Positions 1-11,277 of a DNA stretch of 64,000 bases are shown here, piece by piece. Source of the stretch: Aspidiotus rigidus (taxonomy: Eukaryota > Arthropoda > Insecta > Hemiptera > Diaspididae); contig JAVHKY010000004.1 in NCBI GenBank assembly GCA_035079385.1, positions 12,059,001-12,123,000 on the forward strand, given 5' to 3'. Every line of letters starts with the position of its first letter. The first letter of the stretch is position 1. The notes below the pieces were generated by a model. The model was not told the DNA's origin. It saw only the letters and a program-made list of their open reading frames with translations, and did not search any database. The translations under genes and the position numbers were made by a program.

Positions 1-115
1 AAATGTTCAAGGCCTTATTCCTCAGTAGGGATACAACTGATGGTAGGGTAACACCCGAAAGTACTCTTGTAAGCTAACCAATAAAGTAAAATTTTACACT
101 CAAGGTCTTTTTAAG
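1..115 (+). mobile_element. 3' tail of a Penelope-like element, cut by the window start
   Basis: This stretch matches, base by base with scattered changes, the 3' tail of the Penelope-like element at 30350-32885 (its 32757-32880). It contains the same block ACACCCGAAAGTACTCTTGT. The hammerhead-like core at about 34-73 is damaged here: CTGATGG instead of CTGATGA, and the outer helix I pairing seen in the other copy is lost. The body of the element lies upstream of the window. It is a non-coding relic. Confidence 0.8.
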
Positions 116-1743
116 ACGTCATACTTATTAGTTATCTTGCGTTTGTCCCAAAAGTCTCGAATATCAGTTCATACGGTGTAGGTACTGAAGAATATAGATT
201 TGATTTATAGCCTCGAAGCTTTTCTGAGCATAGCTTCTAAAGCACACATATGTACCCATATTCACCAGCGGTAAGAAGCCCATACACGATAGAATTTCCA
301 CGAAGATGTTACGAGACATATCTTCAATCATTCATCAGCCACACGTGAACCTTCATACCACCGGTAATATTTTTTTTTTTTTTTTTGTTTCTAAAAATGG
401 CATCTCACCTTGTAAACGAAGGAAAAGTTTCATTCGGAATCAACCAACTGGGTTCGAATGTTGTATTCGTTATGCATAATGTAGACATACCTTGAGTAGC
501 GGGAGTGGCGACAGGAAAAGTATTACTAGTAGAGTATCCTCATCGCGTCGTTTCTCGTCGTCAACCTCGAGTGATTTTCTTTAACGATTGAAATGCGCTA
601 CGCTGTTTTCCTCGAACGATTTACCGTGAATCACGGTTTTGTAATTCGTGGGATGAAAATCGCACCAATAGGGTATAATGGTACCGCGTGAAAGTAAACG
701 TCGAGCCTGACAGGCGTTTTCCATGACTCGAATCCGAATCCGTAACCGAAACTAATACGAGCAAGTCATGCATATCGTTGGAAGCTTTTTACATTATTCC
801 GAACACGATCGCTGTGTCGAGTTATCTAACGGCGGGCATTGCCAGAAAGAAGAGAAAATTTTCCTCGCTTCAAACTTATAGCTATGGTATATAGAGTGTA
901 TGTACATAGATATAGCCTACACACCTGAATATTATACATTATGCAGAGTCGCTGTACACCGCGCGTAGCTAATAAATGAATCCGTGCTGAGATTGTGTCC
1001 ATGTTTACGTGCGCGTTTTAAGGTACCTGACACCTCGAAACAAGCGCGAAAACAGTTCCATATAAATTTGTTGACGTGAACTGCGCTCAAATATTTTTCG
1101 TTGTAAATAAAAGACCTCGGTTACACAATTATATACGAGCGAGTTTAAGAGATAGAGAAGAACGGAAAGATATATATGAAAATCTGACCCTCATCTGAGG
1201 CGTATAATCTCTGCGTGTACTGTGTATAGGAAATGGCAATCATTCGCCGCGATTCATGCGTACACGCTTCACGCTCTTCCCTCTAAACTGCTCAAAGTAC
1301 GAAGAGGACCTCTTATCTACAGATCATCTGTTCACCTGTCCTTCACCTCTTCAAATATTAGGTTACACCAAATCGCAAGTACAAGAATATTACGCTTTCT
1401 CAGACCTTAGCCTACTTATGGCGAAAATGTACGATTACCCAAAATAAGATTCTGACACAGATGCCACACCTTTACACGCGCAGAATCGTGAAGTGTCTGT
1501 AGCCTACGTTACTGTATTTAGTCTGCGAGCCGATAAGTTTTCCTCACCTTCGGAGTGACGTATAAGTAAGAAATCTCGAAATTAAAACAATCTAAGGTCT
1601 GATGTAGATTACGTCGCCTCGGTATCTATCTTGTGTACTGTATCGGTCTAGAATCATACTATAAGATTGTCGAGAAGTTTCTGTAGATGCAGTATTTAGT
1701 TTCGACCCATGATTTTTCAAAGAATCATCACAAAACAAGTTGT
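116..1743. other. No recognisable gene or repeat
   Basis: I see no recognisable coding sequence, only short chance reading frames, a T-run at about 370-387 and no inverted or tandem repeats. The base composition (frequent CG, no repeat modules) resembles the other plain stretches of this locus. It lies in the 5' flank or an upstream intron of the Dll gene, so regulatory function is possible but not shown. Confidence 0.4.
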
Positions 1744-2290
1744 CCAGGCACTTTAGACCATATAATGTGAAAATTGAGCAAAAATTCAGGAAGTTTTGAT
1801 TTTTGGTATGGTGTTTCAAAATGCTCCCCTAAGTAACATATCAAAAGTCTACTGCGTTAGGGGGTGAGCCGGAGCCACAGGGGGCCCGCAAAGTTGATTA
1901 GGAGTCATAATGTCGTCTAATGATTGGGATATCTCGCAAAATATTGATGATACAACAAAAATACCTCGGATAAAAAATATTTCTCGAGTAATTTTGCATC
2001 AATAATGTTCCATACATTTTTTCCAAAAAATGCACCATTCTGCCGTAAAAGTGTTGGAAAAGAAAAATATGGTTGTGAATTATACCCATTGCTCCGTACA
2101 TGCTACATGCATATCAATGTTCCATGCGGTTTTTCTATTTTGTTTGTCTCAATAAATAGTGAAGGTAGCGCAAAAATACCTCTTATAAGAATTACTTGTT
2201 ATAAAATTTTACAAAACAACTTCCCTATGTCCTTTTTCTGTAAAACTGTTCAAAAAACTGTGAGAGGTTACAAGGAAAAAAAAACTTCAT
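1744..2290. repeat. Left inverted arm of foldback element 1
   Basis: This is the inverted counterpart of 4490-5019. Similarity is strongest over the outer 300 bases and fades inward near an ACAAAACAACT block, with small gaps and substitutions, so the element is not recent. Confidence 0.75.
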
Positions 2291-2649
2291 TATGTGCACA
2301 GCCGTCTTCAACTAATAGGCCAGAGCCTACCTCTCGACATTGTCAAACAAAAAAGCAGAATGAACATGTAAATTGCCAGTATCATGAGAAATTTGAGTTG
2401 ACCCTTAATGAAAGAAAATTTCACAAAATCACAAGCTACAACTTATTCTCTTTTATCTTTTCAAAAATTCGATGCTGTAGTGCATGCTACTGTAGTAAGC
2501 GCTTATTGTTCACTAATTGCTGGCTGTCGACGGTAATAAGGTTCTCTAAACTTGATACTTTTGTATATCTTTGAACTTAAATTTTGTCAAAACTTAATTA
2601 CCTTGTTTTTGTAGATTTTTGGTATATCACTCACAGTATTCTAAATAAC

Positions 2650-4385
2650 TACCTACTATATCCAAAGTTGTTTTTATTCGAATTTCTATGTCGTTACAGC
2701 ACATATCAATTAATGAATTAACACTAGTATCAAGGAGACATCCCCTCCTCTCAACTCGGTTATCGTCTCTTTTGATGTTATGGGATTGTTTCCATTCATC
2801 CCCCTTATGGCGGCGATTCAACGTATGAAGGAGTTGATGAATGAGAATTCTGCTCTGAGTTTTTTGTTCTATTGGATAAATGCCTTTCACCAAATATATG
2901 CCAGTTCAATGGGAAGATCTTCATGTTTCCGGAAGATATAGGAATCCAGATTGGTTCACCTTTGGGATCTTTGGTATTGGAGGTGTTTATGTCGTTGTTT
3001 GAGGAACAACTGTTCAACTCCAACAATGAACTCATTCATTACGTAACACTTTGGAAGCGGTATGTGGACGACGTGCTTTGCGTATAGAACGGCCCGATGG
3101 ACTTGCTTGATGACTTCCTCCAACTTCTCAACTCCCAGTACCCTTCTATAAATTTCACAATTGAAATCGGCGGGAATAGTATCCATTTCCTAGACTTGAC
3201 AATTTCAATCAGAGACGGGACTTGTGAGTTTGGGATCTATCGGAAAGCCACCTTTACCGACATGACAATACACGGATCTTCACAGTGTTCTTAGAGGTAT
3301 AAAACCGCAGCGTTCAACAGTTACATCCACCGTTTGATTACTGTCCCCCTCACCCAACAGACTTTTAATGAAGAGCTCAGCAGAATTAAATATTTGGCCT
3401 CAGTTAACGAAATCAACGTGGACATTGATGCTATGGTCCGGAGGAAAATGACAAGATATTTTTTAGACAAGACCACGTCTTTGCAACGGAACCAATCTAG
3501 GCGTAAGACCTGGGGAAGCTCACATCCGAATGAGCCACATCATAAAAATAGTAAAACTTCAACCAGCCTACTATTCTTCTACCACACTTATGAAGTTATT
3601 CGGCAGAAATAAGGACTCGATACCAAAAACAAATTTGAGCGGTGTAAACAGGCTTGAATGGCGTGATTGCTCAGCAGTATACGTGGGTAAGACAGGGCGC
3701 GCCTTGAAAGAGAGGATTAACGAACACGTGGAAGCGTACGCTAAGAGCCAACCTCAAGAGTCAGCTTTTGCAATTCACCTCATCGAAGTCGGGTACACAG
3801 GAGGGAACGAAGTCCCTTCATAATGAGAATGATTATAAAAAAAGAAAAGCATTGGAGACTATAGAAATTGTTCGCCATAAGCATCTACCTAATTATCAGC
3901 TCGTAAACAGGTATTTTCCTGATGATCCATTGATCGAGAAAATTTACTCGTCGTCACCATAATATGTGACGCGATTCATGAAAAGGATCCGCATTGCGCA
4001 AAATCAAATACCTATATTTAATTCTAAATCATGCCGTGCGCCGCGCTACATGCGGATTTGACAGTTTTTGCTCAAAAAGTGCGGGAGGGTGTATACTAAT
4101 ATTTTCCATCAATTTTTCAAATTTCGCGAGAGCAAGTTTTTTTACCTATTTTGGCCTCTCCTGTAAAATTCAATTTTGCGCAAAGCGGATCCTCTTCATA
4201 AAATGCGTGACATTCGAAGAAATACTTGTATGATAGGTAACATTAATCATTTTTGTCCAACTTTATCTTGTTTTATTTCGTGTTTATTTTCTCTGTATGC
4301 TCTCTCTTCTCATGAGTATTTGTTAGTTGTTACTTGTGTCTCCTTTTAAATGGTTGTTTAACCGAGACATTAGAAGAAAAATGAA
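2650..4385 (+). pseudogene. Degraded Penelope-like element (RT + GIY-YIG)
   Basis: The reading shifts between frames but follows the PLE order. A finger/palm motif SFDVMGLFP lies near 2770. Next comes the template-grip block GIQIGSPLGSLVLEVFMS at about 2942-2995, and the catalytic YVDD at about 3061-3075. The thumb block with FLDLTISIRDG and GIYRKA runs from about 3180. A connector with VDIDAMVRRKMTR lies near 3420-3460. The GIY-YIG nuclease core VYVGKTGRALKERINEH is near 3680-3730, and the terminal block ALETIEIVRHKH near 3850. Internal stops (after YVDDVLCV and after the HGSSQCS block) and frameshifts make it non-functional. The sequence GGTTGTTTAACCGA near 4351 is shared with the 3' tail of the 37.4-kb copy, so the element probably runs to about 4385 and the palindrome at 3966-4211 sits in its tail. 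It is the same lineage as the 37.4-kb copy. Confidence 0.85.
3966..4211. mobile_element. Small palindromic element (MITE-like)
   Basis: The two ends are inverted copies. Reading inward from each end, both contain AGGATCCGC followed by TTGCGCAAAAT after one or two variable bases, about 40 bases per side. TTCATGAAA on the left and TTCATAAAA on the right border the AGGATCC ends as a possible 9-bp target duplication with one mismatch. That sequence is itself nearly palindromic, so the exact edge is uncertain. It has no coding capacity. Confidence 0.6.
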
Positions 4386-4489
4386 ATATTGTGCGCTTCA
4401 ATAGTAAAGTATTAATTCATTAATAAATATATACAAAGTAGCAGAACTTCCTCAACTTTTCCACACATTACTTCTTCAAAAATTCCTTC

Positions 4490-5019
4490 TTTGTTGGTTT
4501 CTTTTTTCCAAGTCCCCTCAAAATATTTTGAATAATTTTACAAAAGAAGTGTGTAGGAGAGTTGTTTTGTAAAGTTTTATACAAATAATTCCTATTAGAA
4601 GCATTTCGGCGTTATCAATTACTATTCGTGGGAAATAAAACCGAAAAACCGCGCAATGTCCATATATGTACAGCTAGCATGGAGCAACAGGGGTAACTCT
4701 TGAGTTATATTTTTCTTTTCAACGCTTTTGTGACAAAACTTTGCGTTCAATAAAAAAAAATGTACATGATTTATGTAGAATTTCTCAAGGAATATTTTTT
4801 GTCTGGGGTATTTTTGTTGTATCATCAATATTCTGCGAGATATCTCAATCATTAAACGACCTTATGACCCCTAATCAACTTTGTGGCCCCCCCTGTGGCT
4901 CTGGCTCACCCCCTAACGCGGTAGACTTTTGATATGTTACTTAGGGGAGTATTTTGAACCACCATACCAAAAATCAAAACTTCCTGGATTTTTGCACGGT
5001 ATAAACCTAAAATGCCTGG
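4490..5019. repeat. Right inverted arm of foldback element 1
   Basis: This is the inverted partner of 1744-2290. It includes a C-rich stretch at about 4887 and the block GTAGACTTTTGATATGTTAC near 4920 that mirrors the left arm. Confidence 0.75.
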
Positions 5020-5649
5020 ACTAAAGGTGCAACAGAAAATGTTGCGTTGAACCCACGACTCTTCATGTTCTCCTCGGCAAGAATCTCAGAGTAGGTTAGG
5101 AATGAAATCGGGTTGATCCGATTTCCTAAATTACGGTTATTTATATCGAGGGACGGCAAATACCACAGAAATTGAAATTGCGCACCAAGCAAGCGCTTTC
5201 AACTCGAAAACCATCACCCAACACGACAAATAACCCCCTGACGGTGCGTCCGAAAAATCCATGACTGAACTAGTAGGTCATCGCTATGGAGTATGTGATA
5301 TCATCACATCATCACTATTTCGACGGCAATCACTTCGCGCTACGGTACGAATTTTCCCAGTGGAGGAGGACTTCCGACCCCGCTTCCCTCTCGTACTGTT
5401 TTCTTTTTCCCAAGCTTTCTTTTGCTCGCCCTGACGATTGGTCTCCCCTGTATACACACCCTCACAGGCCTTATATTTCTCTCAACCAGCGGTGTAGGGT
5501 CCTTCAACCTGACAAAGAACCCTTTTACGGTGACATGATTACTAAACGCGAGACGAAAATCAAAACGGCAAAGGACGCCGCTCAACAGTAGCGAAAACTT
5601 CCCCAGAAATAGGAACCGAATCCAAGGCTTTTCACTACCACGGTTCAAT

Positions 5650-6340
5650 TCGCGGGAGAAGGAGGCGGTGGAGTCGAGGCATTTTTTCGCATTCTCTCTG
5701 GTCGCAGGTGTTTTATGGTCATCAATTTCTTGTAGAAAGCTGCCTGACTCTAAGGAACTGGTATCAGTCCATGAATCAAGCTAGTACACGAAGCAATCGG
5801 GTAACAAGACAAAAATACTTTTGGTCAATAGACCATTATCAACATTGAAAATATCACAACTGAGACAGCGATGAAAATATTTAAAAATCAAAGTTGCGAC
5901 GCTGTGATCCAAGAACATTTTTGATTAGAAGAGCAAAATGATTAATGCGACTGTGACTGGTGATTTACAGTTCCTCTAAAGCAAACCGACGCCGGTAATC
6001 AATTTCAACGTGCAGCAATTCTTCAGATCCCCGTGCGTGACGGTGCCCACATTGGTGTCTGTGTAGGCAGAGGAACCAATTTTTCGAAGGGTCAGACATC
6101 GATATACTCCCAAGTCCTCGCAGGCAACCGTCCACCGGTTTCGCGATATAAAAGCTGTGGCAGTCAAGGCAATTTAACCTCTAAGCACCACTTTTCTCAT
6201 GTCCAGCGATCTCAATCTTATGGTTTACCAGGAGCTCGTTTAAGAAGTAGGATTGTAGTAGGCAGGTCGAAACCCATTAGGACGCAAATCACGACCGCGT
6301 TTCATGGAAAGAGGGCCCAAGAACGAATCCATTTGAACCT
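5650..6340. other. Insertion inside the degraded PLE, identity unknown
   Basis: This segment separates two PLE blocks (SLPRDL and KPWIRFLFLGKFS) that are adjacent in the related 37.4-kb copy, so it entered after the PLE. A long open frame crosses its right part on the plus strand (6033-6464), but it continues antisense into PLE sequence and looks accidental. I recognise no terminal repeats or coding signature. Confidence 0.45.
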
Positions 6341-6689
6341 ATCAGTTTGGTGGGAAGGAGGAGCGGCGGCGGAGGTCACGTGGAAGCGAAGTAATATCGT
6401 CAAGACAACTCCCGAACAATTTTCTATGGACCAAGCAAGTACTATCAATGTCGACATGGTTTGAGGAGATGAGGCAATTCATAGTGGCAATCTTTTCTCT
6501 AACATTCGAGTCATTTAGGGGGAGGTAGCTGGATAGCGTGCCACAGCGTTCAACGCAGCTAATTTGAGGGTGTGTACAGGCAGAAAGAAGACCCATGGAT
6601 GGAGGTTTCTGTTGTTGTGGGCTTCCTATTGGACTCTATTCTCAATAGAGATGGTATTAATACATATAAAAGTGATAGAGGGGTAGAGG

Positions 6690-7020
6690 CTATTTAGGTA
6701 GACGAGAAAACCCGAGGGCGAAACCAGGGACAAAGGACGCCATTGACGTACCTACACCTACTCCAATTGGTGACTCGGGGGAGGAAATCGAGACGCGATG
6801 AAAACAAGTCACTTTCATGTTTATGCATGAAGACACCTGAAATGGGGATCCCAGAGGAGAAACAATAGGGGTGCCGATATTTTCAGGAAAGAAATAGAAT
6901 TTCTCTCTGGGGGTTGGAGGACAAAGTGTCTGGACATTTGGGCGCGGCCATTTGAGCGCCACCATCGGGGTGCCGGGTACATTCGGGCGTGAAGGGGTAT
7001 TTTTCGAATTTTCAGCGTCA
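6690..7020 (-). pseudogene. Second RT fragment of PLE type within an insertion
   Basis: On the minus strand at about 6820-6905 the frame reads KFYFFPENIGTPIVSPLGSP, the PLE reverse-transcriptase block that normally precedes YVDD by about 45 residues. The host PLE already has its own copy of this block near 7990, so this is a second fragment, either another insertion or a local duplication. Nothing convincing flanks it; the rest of the 210-codon frame (6690-7322) is not recognised. Confidence 0.5.
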
Positions 7021-7499
7021 TTTACTGGTGGACCAATAAAAATGCCAATTTGTGGAAGGATTGCAACTGTCACCGCCGGATGTACCCACGTAGTAGAGGC
7101 CGCAAAGGGGTGCGGGTGATAGCCGGATGTTGTGGAGCAAATCATAGACGACTGTTTCCCACACAGGGCATCTACCAAATTAAAGAATTGAAAGTATTGG
7201 TTTCTTATAGAGCTCTTAAAAGGTGTTCCACAAAACAATAATTCCAGTGGTGTAGCATTAGGAATGGTGTCAGGGGGTCCGGGCTCCTTTGATTTTGAAC
7301 ATTTGCGTGAAACTACTGTCAAAATTACAGAAAAAAACCTACTCGACCTAGGAGTTCAAATTTTATTTTTTTTTTTTATTGGGTCAGAAATGAAATTAAT
7401 AGGACTTTTATTGCGTTTATTAGACCATTTTAACAGAAAACCTGTTGTATCGTTTTTTTTTTTTTTTGGAAAAAGCGCCTGCCGTCTAGTAGGACGGCA

Positions 7500-7700
7500 A
7501 AACTCGGAATTTGAAAACCTTCAAGTCCTCCTCCTATCATAATTATATAGCTTGAGGGACAGGGCTGTGACGTCACAGTTTGATGACGTCATAGGTCAGT
7601 TTTTATCAAGTTCCTCTCCTACTCTCCTATCATATATAGCTCGGAGTGGGGCCTGTGACGCTTGATGACGTCGTAGGTCAGCCTTGTGACGTTCCAACCT
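7500..7700. repeat. AAGTCC / CTCCTATCATA / TATAGCTCG repeat modules
   Basis: Two copies of a module containing CTCCTATCATA and a TATAGCT block, with TGACGTC or GATGACGTC alongside, occur here. The same module family recurs at 19640-20330, 27690-27960, 51420, and, with a related form, in the array at 55590-57590. Confidence 0.6.
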
Positions 7701-8470
7701 ACAATTTTCAGATTCCGCGCCCAAAAGTCCGTGAACCGAGGTCAACTGTATTTTGGAAGAGAGTATCAATTCTGAGTATGGTTGATTCACGGATCATCGA
7801 CTTCCAAAGTAAATTTTGTGGGAAGGTATTGCACATTTGGATACGCAGTGAGCTCACTAATGAAATCTTGAAAGATCTTGAGTACTATTCCACGAAGTCT
7901 AAAGTCGTCTACGTACCTCCGCCTATAGTAAACATGAATCAGGATCAAGTTCAAATTTAAACATGAATACCTCTGGGACGAGGGAACCCAGAAGAGAACC
8001 AATAGAAATGCATATCGAAAAATTTGTCGTCAACTTTACAAAAGTTCAGGGACCAGCAGATATTGAGCAGATCAAAGAATTCCTCCAACTCTTCATGAGA
8101 GATATTAGATTCAAAAAGTGATTCACCCATTTGTTGGGTAGCGGTAGCCTTTAGAGACAGGGGGAAAGCTTACATTCTTAATACGTCCATTGACGAAGGT
8201 AGTCAAATCCTTGACTGAGCAAAGAGACTCAAATTCATTACAGGATATAAATCATCGATCCAAAAATTTGGTAAGGGAGTAGACGAGGGAGGAGACGACA
8301 GGCCGTATCCGGGTGCGTTTTTTGTGCACCTTCGGCAATCCGTCATGATGCTTCTAACCTCTTCAACATGTTTGGGGAAACTGAAAAAATAATTTTCCTT
8401 AGCCCCGTACCAGTTGAGCACTGCGTATATTTTGGTGACTTACGATGCTCGATTGTATGCACATATGAGT

Positions 8471-10930
8471 CATACAAATTTGACATCCTGACTAGAGATA
8501 TATTATTTATAACAACGAGTATTTAGATAGAGTATTAAGGATATCGTTTGGTACTTTTTGATAGCATTCGCAAGAGCTAGGACGTCCATGCATTGATATT
8601 AATCAGTGCAACTGTTGGAGAGAAACAATAAATGTCTAGATTCACTCCATATCCAATTCGAAAATTTGATCCAGATTTCTGAGCCGAACCTGTGTCGCAA
8701 AGAGTGAGAAAAAAGATCAACTTTTATACAAAGTTCATTCAAATGGTATCAGCATGTACGTATACACATATTGCGCAAAATATTTTCCTTTGAAAACGAG
8801 TTTCTTGAGAAACTTGTTCTCCCGATTCTAGTATGTTAATATCGTATATACGTATCGTTCAATCGAAGGTAGGAAAAAGTTATTGCAGAAAAAATGAACT
8901 ACTGGTTATCGGAGAACGTGTATATCCCCAGGCCTGAGACAGTAAACATCATGCGAGAGGAGTCTGTAGGCAATCGTACGAGTTTTGGAAAATTCGCGCT
9001 CACTCTTTAAGAATTCTTCGAGCCGATTGATACGGGACTGGGAAGTGAGACGCTGTACATTGCGCTAATTTAATTTACAGCTTTGACAGCGTAGCGAACG
9101 TAGAAAAATTGTTTCGCGCGGTACCATCACAAAAGAAGAAAGGACGGAGGGGAAAAAAAAGAAGAAAGAACTAAGTAAAACTTAAAAAATACCGCATGGC
9201 TGACAGTTTGTTGCCTTGACAACTTTGTACTTTTAATAGGTCACTGACATAAATACCAAGTCGTAGGTAACGTGCAGTACGAAAATTATATGACACAGGT
9301 ATGCTGCATGCAGTAACCTGTGCTCTTGTAGACATTGAGGCGAATTTGGTCGTATTTCCGGACATCTAAAAAAGTAGCAAATCCGTCCTTAGCATCGGTA
9401 ATAGTGTTGATGCGTGATTGCTCGTAAACTTCAGCGTGTATGAATGAACCGTGACGAGATGCGAAGCAAAGGCCTTCAATCGATCTACACGACGTAGAAA
9501 GATTTATTTGATTTTATATTCATCACAATCAACGATAGTGTGAATCTACCATTTGAATAGTTCTTTTTTTTTTAAGCACCAGTAAGTTCGACCTACACCT
9601 CGTGTTCTACACGTAATATTGCATTTATAATTTACTCGTGTTTTTTTTTTTTAATACGTTTGTAACGAATTGAACAGGTGAAAAACACGCGATTAACAAA
9701 ATGTGAGGCGTGAATTGAAAAAATTTTATAGATACGAAGATAAGAAAAGGGCGATTGCATCAGACATATACCGCGCGCGGTATTAGAAAAACAATTGAAT
9801 TTCTCGAACGGATGTGAACGCGGAGCTGTGTGGGTTCTCGGCGAATTGCGAAATTTACCAATATATTCGTCGGTCTGTTTGTCTCGTGGTTTTCGATCTT
9901 TTCACAATCTCGAGTGAATTCGAAGGAGAGAGGGCAGCGCGCCCTTTATGAACTGACGCGGGAAAATGCGGGAAAAAGTGGTAGATGTTCGTGAAGTTCA
10001 GCTGTTTGCCCCCGAGGCGATTTATCAACGGTCAATGTTAAAAAACGATCCGACAATTCATTAGTTTGACTCTGTTCAGCTGTGGGAACATCAGTGTCAG
10101 ATCCGAAAACTGAAGAAGTTAGTCAAATCATTCTAGAAGGAGTGAGTGCTACATTGCTGTGCTTCTTTACAAAAAAGGGCCACTTTGAAATAGATACAGG
10201 CTCTAGTAAAAACTCATCTAGTTCCTCGAACACCTGTGCAAACGTTCAGGCCAATATCGAATTGGAATCTCGCTGTTCCACGCAGAATCCCCCACCCTTC
10301 GATCCCAAGTTGGTTCAAGAAAATTCTGTGTACTAAACACAGGACTGTAAAGTGTTCTTTACGATCGTGACGTCGATTTTGACAGTTTTTGGTATTTTAT
10401 GTACTAACTCGATTACTGTCACATTTACCTTCTTTCTTAGCTTGATACGTTTTTCATTCGTCTCTTCAAATTTACCAAGGGGTTTTGGCTCATTGGGGAC
10501 CGGAAGACAGAATTCATTTTTGCTGTCTCCAAGGGGAAAAACAATATTCTACCTGCATGTACCAAACATGTTTTTGTTTGATGCTCATTCATAAATCTTC
10601 ACTCCCTTTTATTGAATTAGTATTCAAAATTGGCGGTTTGATTTATTCACTTAATTTAACTGTACTCGAGAAAACAAAGTTATATCGACCACAATTCACT
10701 TCCCTCTGCAAGCGTGTAGATTATGGTGGTCATAGTCTTTTCCCCCTCCACATTCTTGAAAACAGGAGAAAATCGTGAGTGCAAATGTATGCCCCATCCA
10801 ACTTCAATTTCGCATGAGGTTTGTGGGGGAAGGAACAATAATCTTGACCTAAAAATGTTCTGGCAGAGCCAAATAAATAAAGATCATTTTTAATGTCCTT
10901 TTATACATAGTTGCTCGATCCAGCAACCAA
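8471..10930. other. No recognisable gene or repeat
   Basis: I find only short chance frames. The longest, 10082-10336 (+), is serine-rich and unrecognised. The stretch 8900-10080 has a CG-containing, repeat-free texture unlike the transposon-rich parts. It lies 4-5 kb upstream of the first visible Dll exon and could hold regulatory DNA or a short missed exon. I could not identify the conserved N-terminal Dll sequence here. Confidence 0.35.
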
Positions 10931-11031
10931 TAAACACAAAATAATTTTCGACAGCAGATAAAGGCACAGTAAAGACATCAACCAGCTTGAAACCTCTTTG
11001 TGGCGTCATCGACATCCGTGACGTCTAGTAT

Positions 11032-11277
11032 GCGAATCCATTGTCCGGTTTTTGCTAGCACGTCACAATTTTTAGTAATCACGATAAATATTCACGTAAT
11101 CATAACAAATACTCTCGTCTACTTGCCGCGCGCTGTCGCGGAACGTAACGAACGTTTTTGATAGCGACGCTGCTATCGTCGATGCGTTTCGCGACGACGC
11201 GCGGCAAGTAAACGAGAACTTAAATCGTGATTACTAAAAATTGTGACGTGCTAGCGAAAAACGGACAACGGATTCGC
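11032..11277. mobile_element. Near-perfect palindromic MITE
   Basis: The two halves form one long hairpin. The left end GCGAATCCATTGTCCG faces CGGACAACGGATTCGC on the right. Inside them CACAATTTTTAGTAATCACG faces CGTGATTACTAAAAATTGTG, and further in CTTGCCGCGCG faces CGCGCGGCAAG. No coding sequence is present. The high arm identity suggests recent insertion or a palindrome kept similar by conversion. A target duplication is not obvious from the flanks (tctagtat and gttcagcg). Confidence 0.8.

Larger units (their letters stand above)
1744..5019. mobile_element. Foldback element 1 with long inverted arms, containing a PLE copy
   Basis: The left arm (about 1744-2290) and right arm (about 4490-5019) are inverted copies of each other. 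Both outer ends read CCAGGCA followed by TTTTAG or CTTTAG, and the arms share long blocks such as GGAAGTTTTGATTTTTGGTA and AACATATCAAAAGTCTAC. Between the arms lie a degraded Penelope-like element and a small palindromic element. No clean target duplication is visible (flanks acaagttgt and actaaaggt). The right flank reads as the damaged end of another PLE on the minus strand, which suggests that this element inserted into, or next to, that PLE. A 189-codon open frame at 2005-2574 starts inside the left arm; I do not recognise it. Confidence 0.75.
5020..8470 (-). pseudogene. Heavily degraded Penelope-like element with two insertions
   Basis: Read on the minus strand from 8470 downward, pieces occur in PLE order but in changing frames. 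VLNWYGAKEN and a PKHVEEVRS block lie near 8350-8420, RPVVSS...SLTKFLDRWF at about 8220-8300, and SHEELEEFFDLLNICW near 8060-8110. The catalytic RRRYVDD is near 7905-7920 and KFTLEV near 7800. KIATMNCLI...VDID...SLPRDL follows at about 6350-6490, and KPWIRF.FLGKFS...VKGFFVRLKDPTP at about 5450-5630. The matching blocks in the 37.4-kb copy are contiguous, so 6600-7790 and 5650-6340 are later insertions. The copy is broken again at 5020 by foldback element 1; the last stretch (5020-5100) is a weak match. It is not functional. Confidence 0.75.

Noticed and set aside
2005..2574. 189-codon frame as a host gene
   Set aside because: Its first half lies within a foldback arm whose inverted copy does not keep the frame; recorded as part of that element instead.
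1690..5100. Apparent similarity of sequence on both flanks of foldback element 1 as a long target duplication
   Set aside because: The shared letters (a GTT.GACCCA.GA-type match) are too short and gapped to support a duplication.
6033..6464. 143-codon plus-strand frame
   Set aside because: It overlaps the degraded PLE antisense and an unknown insertion, has no recognisable domain and no splice or promoter support.
10082..10336. Serine-rich 84-codon frame as the missing Dll N-terminal exon
   Set aside because: It lacks recognisable Dll N-terminal motifs and has no phase-1 donor in frame that I can defend.
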